This document shows positions 17,037 to 24,970 of a stretch of 40,941 nt of DNA, piece after piece. The stretch is from Albidovulum sp. GTDB lineage: Bacteria > Pseudomonadota > Alphaproteobacteria > Rhodobacterales > Rhodobacteraceae. The notes beneath the pieces were generated by a model. The model saw only the letters and a program-made list of their open reading frames with translations, made no database searches and was not told the DNA's origin. The stretch is from positions 1-40,941 of the forward strand of contig JAUQYA010000040.1 of the NCBI GenBank assembly GCA_030837785.1, written 5' to 3'. Position 1 is the first letter of the stretch; each line of letters opens with the position of its first letter. Made by a program: the position numbers and the translations under genes.

Positions 17037-18551
17037 TCAGCACGACCCCGCCGCGGTCTTCACACCCTGTCCGGTGACCATCGTGCGGGCGAAGCGGCCC
17101 ATCGCATGGCGCATCCGGTGATCGAGCATGGCGCGCGTCATCTCCAGAAGCACCGGTTGCGCGGCCGGATCGCCGGCCATGTCGCGCATTTCGCCTGCCT
17201 CTCGGTGATCGAAGAGGATCGGTGGCAGCCCGCCGTTGAAATGCACGAGCGTATGGGCGGGCCCGCGCAGGATGGCGAAGTTCGCTTCCTCCGCCCGAAG
17301 GCCGAGCGCGACCTGCGCGCCGGTCGGCGTGACCGGGTCGCCGAAGTCGAGTTCCGAGAAGCTGTGGCGGCGCCAGGCATCGGGCGTCTGCCCATGCAGG
17401 AACGGACGCAGGCTGCTTCCGTCCATCGTGTCGGGGACCGGCAGGCCGAGGCAGTCGAGGATCGTCGGCGTCACGTCCACCGATTCGGTCGGCAGGTCGA
17501 CCGCGGCCCCCCGGGCCGGAGCTTCGGGGTCGCGGATGATCAGCGGGGTGTGCCAGGCGGCATCGTGGAAGGTCGATTTCCCCCAGAGGTGGTGGTCGCC
17601 CAGCATCTCGCCGTGATCGGCGGTCACGACGACGAGCGTCCTGTCATAAAGCCCCCGGTCCTTCAGATCGGCGATGATCCGGCCGAGGTGGTGGTCGACC
17701 TCGCTCGCAAGCCCGAGGTAGAGCGCGCGCAGCATCTGCACGTTTTCGTCGGTTGGCGCGAGATCGGGGAAGCCCTCGACCGTGCTCTCGATCGGGCTTT
17801 TCGCGTGCGAGGGGGCGATGAAGGGATGGCGCGCGCGTTCCTCCCCGGCGCTGGCGAGGCGCGCGGGCAGGGGCAGGGTGGCGGGGTCACAGATCCGGTT
17901 CCAGGGCGCGGGCGCGACGAAGGGCGGGTGCGGCCGGATGTAGGTCAGGTGCACGAACCAGCCTTCGGGCCGCACCCTGATTTCATCAAGCGCCCGATCG
18001 GTGAGGAAGGCGGTGTCGCTGTCCTCGGCCCGGTAGAGCGCGGGGTCGTCGGGGCGCGGACCCGTGGGGCGATAGATCGCGGGGTAGGGCGGCACCTCGT
18101 AGCCCTTCGCCGCCAGATGCGCCCGCCAGGGCCAGCTTTCCTCCAGCCGCATCTCGCAGGCCTCGACGAATCCGGGCATCACCTCTTCGTAGCTTCGCAG
18201 CATCGGGTCGCCGGGCGGCAGGCCGCGGGGGTCACGGGTCGTGTCGGTGTAGCCGAAAAGGAGCGGCAGCCAGCCGCCCTTGCGCACCTCGGTCGCGAGG
18301 TTCGGCAGGTCGTGGGGCAGCGGCGTGCCGTTGCGGGTGGAACGGTGGTTCATCGCATATTGCCCGGTCAGGATCGAGGCGCGTGACGGCCCGCAGGGAT
18401 TGGCGACCGAGAAATGGCGGCGGAAGGTCACGCCGTCGGCCATCAGCGCGCGGAGGTTCGGCAGCGCCACATGGCCAGCCAGCGCGCCGAAGACGCAATC
18501 CGCGCGCAACTGGTCGATGATGACGAAAAGGACGTTCCCGGCGCGCGTCAT
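17037..18551 (-). CDS. Formylglycine-type sulfatase / phosphonate monoester hydrolase-like enzyme
   Basis: The protein has 504 residues of the alkaline phosphatase superfamily. The signature NPCGPSRAS gives C53 in a C-x-P-S-R context, the site converted to formylglycine by the formylglycine-generating enzyme. Metal and active-site residues are visible as D13 (VIIDQLRAD), D312-H313 (TADHGEMLGDHH) and K325 (HLWGK). The residues around the active site and GDHHLWGK resemble phosphonate monoester hydrolases and choline- or aryl-sulfatases of rhizobia. There is no signal peptide, so it is cytoplasmic. The ATG at 18551 is chosen because the preceding in-frame codons do not look like protein. The modifying enzyme is not in the window. 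Its 3' gap of 117 bp leads to the efflux operon. Confidence 0.9.
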   Translation of the reverse strand: MTRAGNVLFVIIDQLRADCVFGALAGHVALPNLRALMADGVTFRRHFSVANPCGPSRASILTGQYAMNHRSTRNGTPLPHDLPNLATEVRKGGWLPLLFGYTDTTRDPRGLPPGDPMLRSYEEVMPGFVEACEMRLEESWPWRAHLAAKGYEVPPYPAIYRPTGPRPDDPALYRAEDSDTAFLTDRALDEIRVRPEGWFVHLTYIRPHPPFVAPAPWNRICDPATLPLPARLASAGEERARHPFIAPSHAKSPIESTVEGFPDLAPTDENVQMLRALYLGLASEVDHHLGRIIADLKDRGLYDRTLVVVTADHGEMLGDHHLWGKSTFHDAAWHTPLIIRDPEAPARGAAVDLPTESVDVTPTILDCLGLPVPDTMDGSSLRPFLHGQTPDAWRRHSFSELDFGDPVTPTGAQVALGLRAEEANFAILRGPAHTLVHFNGGLPPILFDHREAGEMRDMAGDPAAQPVLLEMTRAMLDHRMRHAMGRFARTMVTGQGVKTAAGSC

Positions 18552-18612
18552 GGCGATTCCCCCGTTCGGCTCGGCCCGAGCAAACAGGACCGGCCGCCGT
18601 CCCGCAAGCCGC

Positions 18613-20232
18613 TCAGGCGCTCCACACCTCGCGCCCCGCAAGGAGCGTCAGGAGCACCCTGGTGTCGCCGATATCGTAGGGGTTGCCGGCGTAGATGTCG
18701 CGGTCGAGCAGGATCAGGTCGGCCCATTTGCCGACCGAGAGCGACCCCGTCTCGTGCCCCCGCCAACCGGCCGCGGCGGCGTTGACGGTGTAGCCCTCGA
18801 CGCATTCGGCCAGCGTCAGGCGTTCCTCCGGCACGAAGGCGGCGTGCGTGCCCTCCTTCCGCGGCGGCTGGCGGGTGATGGCGGTTTCGATGATCTCGAA
18901 AGGGTTGAGGGTGGAGACGGTCCAGTCGCTGGACAGCGCCAGCATCGCGCCGGCGTCGCGCAAGCTGCGGAAGGCGTAGATCCAGCGCGCCCGTCGGGGG
19001 CCGACCATCGGCACCGCGACCTCGGTGACGGAGGGCTCGGCGCGGGCCCAGAGCGGCTGGATGTTGGCGACGGCGCCAAGGGCCGCGAAGCGGGGCAGGT
19101 CGGCGGGGTCGATGCACTGGACATGGGCGATCTGGTGCCAGGCGGGCCAGAAGCCGTTGGCCCGGCGCGCCGCCTCGATCCCGTCGAGGGCCGCGCGCAC
19201 GGCGAGATCGCCGATCGCGTGGGCGTGGATCTGGAACCTGGTCGCATCAAAAGCGGTGAACAAGTCATTGATCTGGCTGGATGAAAACATCAGTGACGCA
19301 TTGCCGCCGAGCGCATCCGCATAGGGTGCGATCATTGCCGCGGTGCGGTTTTCCAGCACCCCGTCGAGGAAGAACTTTGCCGAATGGACGGAAAACATCG
19401 GCGCGAGGCTCTGGCGCCGGAGCCGTCCTACCCGCGCCAGCGCGCCTGCCACCGTCTCGGACGGGTCGATCCGCGCGGTGGCGAGGATGCGCGCGGTCAG
19501 CGCATCGGCCGCGGCCAGGCGGCCGTAGACGCGGACGTGGCGTTCCTCGACCGAGGCGTCCAAGAGCCCGGTCAGGCCATGCGCGTTGGCATGGGCCTGG
19601 GCGAAGCGCACGCCGTCGGCGAAGTCATCGTCCGAAGGCGCGGGCCTGCGCTCATCGACCCAGGTCGTCGCGCGTTCGTAGAGAAGGCCGGTCGGCTCGC
19701 CGCCGGCATCCTTCACGAAATGGCCGTTCTCGGGATCGGGGGTCGAGGCAGTCAGCCCGACGCGGGCGATGGCGGCCGAGTTGATGCAGCCGTTGTGGCC
19801 GTCCGAGGCCATGATCATGCAGGGCCGGTCGGGGACGACCGCGTCCAGCACCTGCCGGGTGAGGTTGTGGTCGCCGAAGATGCCCGAATAGTAGAAGCCG
19901 CCAAGAACCCAGTCGCGGCTATGGGTGGCGGCGAAGGCACCGAGCGTCGCCTGCAACTCCGCCACCGTGCGGGCGGCCGAGAGATCGGCACTTTCGCAAT
20001 GGTGCTGGCCGCCGTCCTGGACGTGGATGTGGGTGTCGTGGAAGCCCGGCAGCACCAGCCCCGCGCCGGCGTCGATCACCTTCGTGCCGGCGCCGGCCAG
20101 CGCCCGGATCGCCGCGTCGGACCCGAGCGCCGCGACCCGGCCGCCGCGCACGGCAAGCGCCCTGACGCGGGGGAAATGCGGGTCCATCGTGCGGATGTCG
20201 GCATTGACGAGGATCAGTTCGGGCGGGGTCAT
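18613..20232 (-). CDS. YtcJ-like amidohydrolase (Amidohydro_3)
   Basis: The protein has 539 residues. The N-terminal beta-sandwich (LILVNADIRTMDPHFPRVRALAVRGGRVAALG) is followed by the metal motif FHDTHIHVQDGG (the H-x-H of the superfamily), a TIM barrel with HAHAIGDLAVRAALDGIE and HVQCIDPADLPRF, and a late Asp in LSSDWTVSTLNPFE. The C-terminus rebuilds the sandwich (TGSLSVGKWADLILLD). It is a metal-dependent hydrolase of an amide, carbamate or ring substrate; YtcJ homologues mostly lack assigned substrates. It lies 61 bp upstream of the sulfatase on the same strand and 110 bp downstream of the TetR gene, so all three may be one transcription unit. Confidence 0.92.
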   Translation of the reverse strand: MTPPELILVNADIRTMDPHFPRVRALAVRGGRVAALGSDAAIRALAGAGTKVIDAGAGLVLPGFHDTHIHVQDGGQHHCESADLSAARTVAELQATLGAFAATHSRDWVLGGFYYSGIFGDHNLTRQVLDAVVPDRPCMIMASDGHNGCINSAAIARVGLTASTPDPENGHFVKDAGGEPTGLLYERATTWVDERRPAPSDDDFADGVRFAQAHANAHGLTGLLDASVEERHVRVYGRLAAADALTARILATARIDPSETVAGALARVGRLRRQSLAPMFSVHSAKFFLDGVLENRTAAMIAPYADALGGNASLMFSSSQINDLFTAFDATRFQIHAHAIGDLAVRAALDGIEAARRANGFWPAWHQIAHVQCIDPADLPRFAALGAVANIQPLWARAEPSVTEVAVPMVGPRRARWIYAFRSLRDAGAMLALSSDWTVSTLNPFEIIETAITRQPPRKEGTHAAFVPEERLTLAECVEGYTVNAAAAGWRGHETGSLSVGKWADLILLDRDIYAGNPYDIGDTRVLLTLLAGREVWSA

Positions 20233-20342
20233 GGCGGCTCCGGTTGCTTGCGCGGGGGTCCCTGGCGGGCCCGGGCACCCGGCCATGCTAGCCGCGTCCC
20301 GGCGTGCAGCGGAAGGCCCGTTCTGCCGCCCTGTCGCGGCGC

Positions 20343-20975
20343 TCAGTCGAAATGCCGGGGGAAGAAGGCGCGCGCCAGGTGCATCACCACCCTGCGCGCC
20401 TCGTCGCGGCTGAAGCGTTCGGGATAGAGGTGGAAGTCGTTCCAGAGCCCCTCCAGCACCGCCATGAACCCCATCGCGGCAAGGTCGGGGTCGACCGCAG
20501 GGTAGGGGCCTTCGGCGCGAAGCTCGGTGCAGATCTGGGTGTAGGCGGCCCTGAGCCTTTCGTCGCGGCTGTCGATGAAGGGCATGTAGGCGGGCGAGAC
20601 CTGCGCCTCGCCGCGGAAGGCCATCCAGACCGCCATCATCCGGCGGTTCAGGACGGAAGGGTCGAAATCGGCGGCGACAACGGCGCGGAGCCGGTCCTCG
20701 GGCCGCGGGCCCGCCGCCGCCATCGCCGCCTGCCAATTGGCCACGTATTCGTCGGAATAGTGCCGCACGACCTCGACCAGGAGGTTGGCCTTGCTCTGGA
20801 AATGCAGGTTGACCATGCCGCGCGACAGCCCCGCGCGTTCGAGGATGCGACTGACCGAGACACTGGGCAGGCCGTGCTCGGCGATGGCGTCGGCTGTGGC
20901 CTCGATCAGCGCCCGGCGGTGGCGTTCCTTCGTCAGGTCGCGGGCCTTGCGCGGTGCGGCCTCCGTTCCTGCCAT
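20343..20975 (-). CDS. TetR/AcrR family regulator (BetI-like), copy 1
   Basis: The protein has 210 residues. The N-terminal HTH (about 18-65) reads RRALIEATADAIAEHGLPSVSVSRILERAGLSRGMVNLHFQSKANLLVEVVRHY, typical of TetR. The C-terminal part (VWMAFRGEAQVSPAY, AVLEGLWNDFHLYPERFSRDEARRVV) resembles the BetI C-terminal domain, which senses choline or other amine-type ligands in some relatives. The chosen start is the ATG before AGTEAAPRK; the frame continues upstream through the intergenic operator and is rejected. It is transcribed away from the class III aminotransferase gene, with an inverted-repeat operator between them, so it probably represses itself and the aminotransferase. Confidence 0.92.
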   Translation of the reverse strand: MAGTEAAPRKARDLTKERHRRALIEATADAIAEHGLPSVSVSRILERAGLSRGMVNLHFQSKANLLVEVVRHYSDEYVANWQAAMAAAGPRPEDRLRAVVAADFDPSVLNRRMMAVWMAFRGEAQVSPAYMPFIDSRDERLRAAYTQICTELRAEGPYPAVDPDLAAMGFMAVLEGLWNDFHLYPERFSRDEARRVVMHLARAFFPRHFD

Positions 20976-21065
20976 CCCTGTGCCTCCCCCTCGCGACGCT
21001 CCCTGAGCGGTCGGACAGGAGTCGCGCAGCCGGGCGGGAAAGACAAGGCCCTCGGCATCGGAGGT

Positions 21066-21103
21066 TTGACATTGACTGAACGTTCGTTCATACGTCAGAT
21101 ATT
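21066..21103 (+). promoter_or_regulatory. Promoter and TetR operator of the aminotransferase gene
   Basis: A perfect -35 hexamer TTGACA stands at 21066-21071. At 17-18 bp spacing only weak -10 candidates (CATACG/ATACGT, 21089-21095) follow. An inverted repeat TGAACG-TT-CGTTCA occupies 21077-21090 between the hexamers, the usual place for a TetR repressor. An alternative TTGACT with GATATT further down is possible. Confidence 0.6.
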
Positions 21104-21120
21104 GGAAGGGAAGGTGTGCA

Positions 21121-22515
21121 ATGACAGCCACGACCAGAGATCTCCACCAGCTGCGCGCCTGGGACGGGCGTCACACGCTTCACCCCTGGGAGGCGATGGA
21201 GGCGCACGGCACCTCCGACCGGACCTTCCTCGAAGGCGCCTCCGGCATCTTTGTCACCGATGCGGAGGGGCGGCGGCTGATCGACGGGCCGGGCGGCATG
21301 TGGTGCGTCCAGATCGGCTACGGCCGGGTCGAGATGGCGAAGGCGATCGCCGACCAGGCGCTGCGGATGGCCTATTTCTCGCCCTTCTCGATGGGCAATG
21401 CCGCGGTGGCGGAGCTGGCCGCGAAGATCGCCGAGCGCACGCCGGGCGACCTCAACACCGTGTTCTTCACCACCGGCGGCTCCACCGCCGTGGACAGCGC
21501 GCTGCGCTTCGTCCAGTTCCGCAACAACATCCTCGGCCGGCCGGAAAAGAAGATCGTGATCTCGCGCGACAACGCCTATCACGGCTCGACCTATCTCGCC
21601 GCCAGCGTCTCGGGCAAGGGGCGCGACAGATACTGGCTGGACCAGGCCGAGGCGCTGGCGCATTTCCTGCCCGACGTGAACCCCTACCGCCGGCCCGAGG
21701 GGATGGACGTGGCAACGTTCTGCGACGAGAAGGTCGCCGATCTGGAACGCGCGATCCTGACGCTCGGCCCCGACCGGGTGGCGGCCTTCATCGCCGAGCC
21801 GATCCTCGCCTCGGGTGGCGTGATCGTGCCGCCGGAGGGCTACCACCGCCGCTGCCTCGAGGTCTGCCGCCGCCACGACGTGCTCTACATCTCCGACGAG
21901 GTGGTGACGGGCTTCGGCCGGCTCGGCCACTGGTTCGCCTCGGAAGCGGTGTTCGGCATCACGCCGGACATCATTACCTGCGCCAAGGGCATGACCTCGG
22001 GCTACGTGCCGATGGGGGCCTGCATCCTTTCCGACCGGCTGGTGGCCGAGGTCTCGGGCGCCGAGGCGAAGGGGGCGACGTTCTCGAACGGCTTCACCTA
22101 TTCCGGCCATCCGGTTGCCGCCACCGCGGCGCTGAAGACCATCGAGATCATCGAGCGCGAGGGCCTTCTGGAGCATGTCCGCCGGATCACGCCGCATTTC
22201 CAGGAGCGCCTTGGCGCGCTGGCCGAGCTGCCGCTCGTCGGCGACGTGCGCGGCATGGGACTGATGGGCTGCGTCGAATGCGTGGCCGACCGGGTGAGCC
22301 GCAATCCGCTCGCGCTCGACACCGAGGTCGGCGCGCGGATCGACGCGCACTGCCAGGAGCTTGGCCTGATCGTCCGGCCGATCATCAACATGTGCGTGTT
22401 CTCTCCGCCGCTGATCATCAACGAAGGCCAGATCGACCGGATGTTCGACATTCTCGCCGAGGGCATCCGCCGGACCAGCGACGACCTCGCGCGCGGGGGG
22501 CTCTGGGCGGCGTAA
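21121..22515 (+). CDS. Class III pyridoxal-phosphate aminotransferase
   Basis: The protein has 464 residues. The PLP lysine is K289 in TCAKGMTSGYVPMGA, the cofactor-binding Asp is D259 in YISDEVVTGFGRLG, the phosphate-binding loop is TTGGSTAVDSALRF, and YHGSTYLAAS fits the substrate-side loop. It belongs with omega-amino-acid, putrescine and taurine:pyruvate aminotransferases, which transfer a terminal amino group to pyruvate or 2-oxoglutarate. The sequence alone does not give the donor. GGAAGGGAAGG precedes the ATG. It is a single gene controlled from the divergent TetR promoter and ends at a REP-like hairpin facing the second TetR gene. Confidence 0.93.
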   Translation: MTATTRDLHQLRAWDGRHTLHPWEAMEAHGTSDRTFLEGASGIFVTDAEGRRLIDGPGGMWCVQIGYGRVEMAKAIADQALRMAYFSPFSMGNAAVAELAAKIAERTPGDLNTVFFTTGGSTAVDSALRFVQFRNNILGRPEKKIVISRDNAYHGSTYLAASVSGKGRDRYWLDQAEALAHFLPDVNPYRRPEGMDVATFCDEKVADLERAILTLGPDRVAAFIAEPILASGGVIVPPEGYHRRCLEVCRRHDVLYISDEVVTGFGRLGHWFASEAVFGITPDIITCAKGMTSGYVPMGACILSDRLVAEVSGAEAKGATFSNGFTYSGHPVAATAALKTIEIIEREGLLEHVRRITPHFQERLGALAELPLVGDVRGMGLMGCVECVADRVSRNPLALDTEVGARIDAHCQELGLIVRPIINMCVFSPPLIINEGQIDRMFDILAEGIRRTSDDLARGGLWAA

Positions 22516-22540
22516 GGGGCGCGGCTTAAAGGGCGGGCCG

Positions 22541-22594
22541 CCGGGAGGGCGCTGCCCTCCCGGACCCACCCGGGATATTTCCGCAACAAAGAAG
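22541..22594 (-). terminator. REP-like hairpin element between convergent genes, copy 2
   Basis: The stem arms are 22541-22550 (CCGGGAGGGC) and 22554-22563 with a 3-nt loop, followed by a flank that on the minus strand reads GTTGCGGAAATATCCCGGG. The hairpin loop and the GGAAATA flank match copy 1 at 6863-6909. It sits between the stop codons of the aminotransferase and the second TetR gene. Confidence 0.65.
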
Positions 22595-22595
22595 G

Positions 22596-23201
22596 TCAGA
22601 TCCGGTCGGCCAGCCCCGGCAGAAGGAGCCGGAGGTGGCCGAGCGCCACATCGCGCGCGGCGGCGCGGCCGAGGTGCTTGCCGTAGATGTGCATCTGCAG
22701 CCAGAGCCCGTCGGTCGTCGCGTCGATCGCGTCGGCGAGAAGTGCGGGATCGGGCGTGCCGTAGCGGTCGGCGAGGCCGGCGCAGGCCGCCACCATCGCG
22801 CCGTAGCGGGCTTCCTCGGCTGCCTCGCAGATCGCGCTGAAGAGGGGTTGCGCGCCGGCCTCGCCCCAGAAGGCGAACCAGAGCGCGAGCTTCTTGCGGG
22901 TGCAGACGGCGGGCCCGAAATCGGCCGCCACGAGGCCGAGCACGCGGTCGAGCGGGTCGGCCGCGGCCAGCGCCGGCTGCCAGGCGGCGCGGTATTCGTC
23001 CGAGAGGCGCCGGAGCGTCTCGGCGAGAAGCCCGTCCTTGGTCTTGAAGTGGAAGACGAGAACGCCCTGCGAGACGCCCGCGCCCTTCGCCACGGTGGCG
23101 AGCGTGGTGCCGGAAATGCCGCGCGCCGCCACCGAATCGACCACCGCGTCGATGATCCGCGCCCGCGTCCGCCGCGAGGTGGGGGAAAGCTCCGCGTCCA
23201 T
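22596..23201 (-). CDS. TetR/AcrR family regulator (BetI-like), copy 2
   Basis: The protein has 201 residues. The HTH (about 10-55) reads RARIIDAVVDSVAARGISGTTLATVAKGAGVSQGVLVFHFKTKDGLLAETL. The C-terminal domain has CTRKKLALWFAFWGEA and DAIDATTDGLWLQMHIYG, again BetI-like. It is a distant paralogue of the TetR protein at 20343 (shared WMAF/WFAFWGEA and DGLW/EGLW motifs). It is divergent from the flavoprotein operon, with two 12-bp palindromes in the shared 164-bp gap, so it very likely represses that operon and itself. Its ligand is probably a pathway substrate. Confidence 0.93.
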   Translation of the reverse strand: MDAELSPTSRRTRARIIDAVVDSVAARGISGTTLATVAKGAGVSQGVLVFHFKTKDGLLAETLRRLSDEYRAAWQPALAAADPLDRVLGLVAADFGPAVCTRKKLALWFAFWGEAGAQPLFSAICEAAEEARYGAMVAACAGLADRYGTPDPALLADAIDATTDGLWLQMHIYGKHLGRAAARDVALGHLRLLLPGLADRI

Positions 23202-23264
23202 GTCTCCGCTCCGGCCTTTGCCCCGGTGTAGTCCCGGACAGGCGGCCTGTGAAGATAAATCTGA

Positions 23265-23300
23265 CTGAGCGCTCAGATATTATTTTGACTGGGCGCTCAG
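23265..23300. promoter_or_regulatory. Two tandem TetR operators upstream of the flavoprotein-mttB operon
   Basis: CTGAGCGCTCAG (23265-23276) is a perfect 12-bp palindrome, and CTGGGCGCTCAG (23289-23300) is the same with one mismatch. Their centres are 24 bp apart. Each is preceded by TGA or TTGA. A -35-like TTGACT (23285-23290) overlaps the second palindrome; the -10 is weak (GCTAGT near 23307). The layout fits cooperative TetR repression of the rightward promoter. Confidence 0.75.
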
Positions 23301-23365
23301 AATGTTGCTAGTCTCGGTCAGGGAATCGGCCAGCGGAAGGGCCGGGCAACCGGGAGGGGGAGCGG

Positions 23366-24970
23366 ATGAGATACGACGCGATCGTCGTCGGCGCCGGGCA
23401 CAACGGGCTGATCACCGCCTGTTTCCTCGCCCGCGCCGGGCTGAAGGTTCTGGTGGTCGAGAAGAACGACTATGTCGGCGGCGCCGCGGTCAGCCGGGAA
23501 CTCACGCCGGGATGGACCTATTCCAACTGCTCCTATGTCTGCTCGCTCCTGCGGCCCGAGATCATCCGGGCGCTGGAACTGCCGAAGCACGGGCTCCAGG
23601 TGATCCCCTACGAGAGCGGCGCCACCTTCAACTCCAGGGGCGAATATTTCAACTATGCCTCCGACCACGACGCGCTCCGCCGCGAGCTGATCCGCCACGA
23701 CCCGCGCGATGCCGACGGCTACGAACGCTATGCCCGCGCGGTGATGAAGCAGTGCCGTTTCATCAAGCCCCTGCTGCTCAGGACCGCACCGGACCCGTCC
23801 TCGGTCCGTCCGCGCGACCTGGCCGAGCTTCTCTACATCGGCCGCCGTTTCCACGGCCTCGGCGAACGCGACATGGCCGAGACGGTGCGGTTCTGGACGC
23901 TGTCGATTGCCGAGTTCCTCGACGAACACCTGCGCTCCGACATCATCAAGGCGCATCTGGCGGGCTCGGGGATCATCGGCACCGGGCTCGGCCCCTATTC
24001 GCCGGGGACGGCCTACGTGCTTCTCCATCACTACATGGGCGAGGTCGACGGCTCGATCGGCGCCTGGGGCTTCGCCCGCGGCGGCATGGGCGCGATCACC
24101 AAGGCGATGGCGGCGAGCTTCCGCGCCGCCGGGGGCGAGATTCGCGCGGGCTCCGGCCTTGACCGCTTCCTCGTCCGGGGCGGGCGGGTGACCGGCGTGG
24201 CGCTGGAGAACGGCGACGAATTCCATGCCGACACGGTGATCTCCGGCATGGACGTGCGGCGCACCTTCGTCGAGCACACCGGGGCCGCGGACCTGCCGGA
24301 GGACTTCCTCAAGGCGGTCAGGCGCTACCGCTTCCGCGGCTCCTCGGGCAAACTCAACATCGCGCTCGACGCGATGCCCACGTTTCGCGCCGCACCGAAG
24401 GGCGGGCGCTTCCTGCGCGGCGACCTCCATTTCCTCGACGACATGGCGGAGATCGAGCGCGCCTATGACGACTGGAAGGAAGGTCGTTGGTCATCAAGCC
24501 CTTACGTGGACTTCCTCATCCCGACCCAGATCGATCCGACGATGGCGCCGCCGGGCAAGCACTATGCCACGGTCTTCGTGCAATACGCCCCCTACGAGCT
24601 GGCCGACGGCCCCTGGGACGATACGAAGCGCGAGGCCTTCGCCGAAACGGTGATCGGCAAGATCGCCCGGCATGTGCCTGATTTCAAAGACCTCATCGTC
24701 CACAAGGAGGTGCGCACGCCGGCCGACATCGAGCGCGAGGTGGGGCTGACCGAGGGCAACATCTTCCAGGGCGAGCTGACCTTCGACCAGCTGCTCTTCA
24801 ACCGGCCGGTGCCGGGCTATGCGCAATACCGCTCGCCGATCCGCGGGCTCTACATGTGCGGCTCCTCGACCCATCCGGGCGGGGGCGTGATGGGCGCGCC
24901 GGGGGCGAACGCGGCGCGCGAGGTGCTGCGCGACCTGGGGCGGAAGATCGACATGGGGGCGGCGGCATGA
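23366..24970 (+). CDS. FAD-dependent oxidoreductase, phytoene-dehydrogenase-like, 1
   Basis: The protein has 534 residues. The N-terminal dinucleotide-binding motif is YDAIVVGAGHNGLITACFLARAG (GAGHNG at 9-14) with the ribose-binding acid in VLVVEKND. The C-terminal FAD motif is GLYMCGSSTHPGGGVMGAPGANAAREVL. It fits the phytoene dehydrogenase/CrtI-like COG1233 group, most of whose non-carotenoid members have unknown substrates. A strong ribosome site (GGAGGGGGAG) precedes the ATG. No other carotenoid gene is near and the neighbours are one-carbon proteins, so oxidation of an amine or other pathway intermediate is more likely. The stop overlaps the next start (ATGA). Confidence 0.9.
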   Translation: MRYDAIVVGAGHNGLITACFLARAGLKVLVVEKNDYVGGAAVSRELTPGWTYSNCSYVCSLLRPEIIRALELPKHGLQVIPYESGATFNSRGEYFNYASDHDALRRELIRHDPRDADGYERYARAVMKQCRFIKPLLLRTAPDPSSVRPRDLAELLYIGRRFHGLGERDMAETVRFWTLSIAEFLDEHLRSDIIKAHLAGSGIIGTGLGPYSPGTAYVLLHHYMGEVDGSIGAWGFARGGMGAITKAMAASFRAAGGEIRAGSGLDRFLVRGGRVTGVALENGDEFHADTVISGMDVRRTFVEHTGAADLPEDFLKAVRRYRFRGSSGKLNIALDAMPTFRAAPKGGRFLRGDLHFLDDMAEIERAYDDWKEGRWSSSPYVDFLIPTQIDPTMAPPGKHYATVFVQYAPYELADGPWDDTKREAFAETVIGKIARHVPDFKDLIVHKEVRTPADIEREVGLTEGNIFQGELTFDQLLFNRPVPGYAQYRSPIRGLYMCGSSTHPGGGVMGAPGANAAREVLRDLGRKIDMGAAA

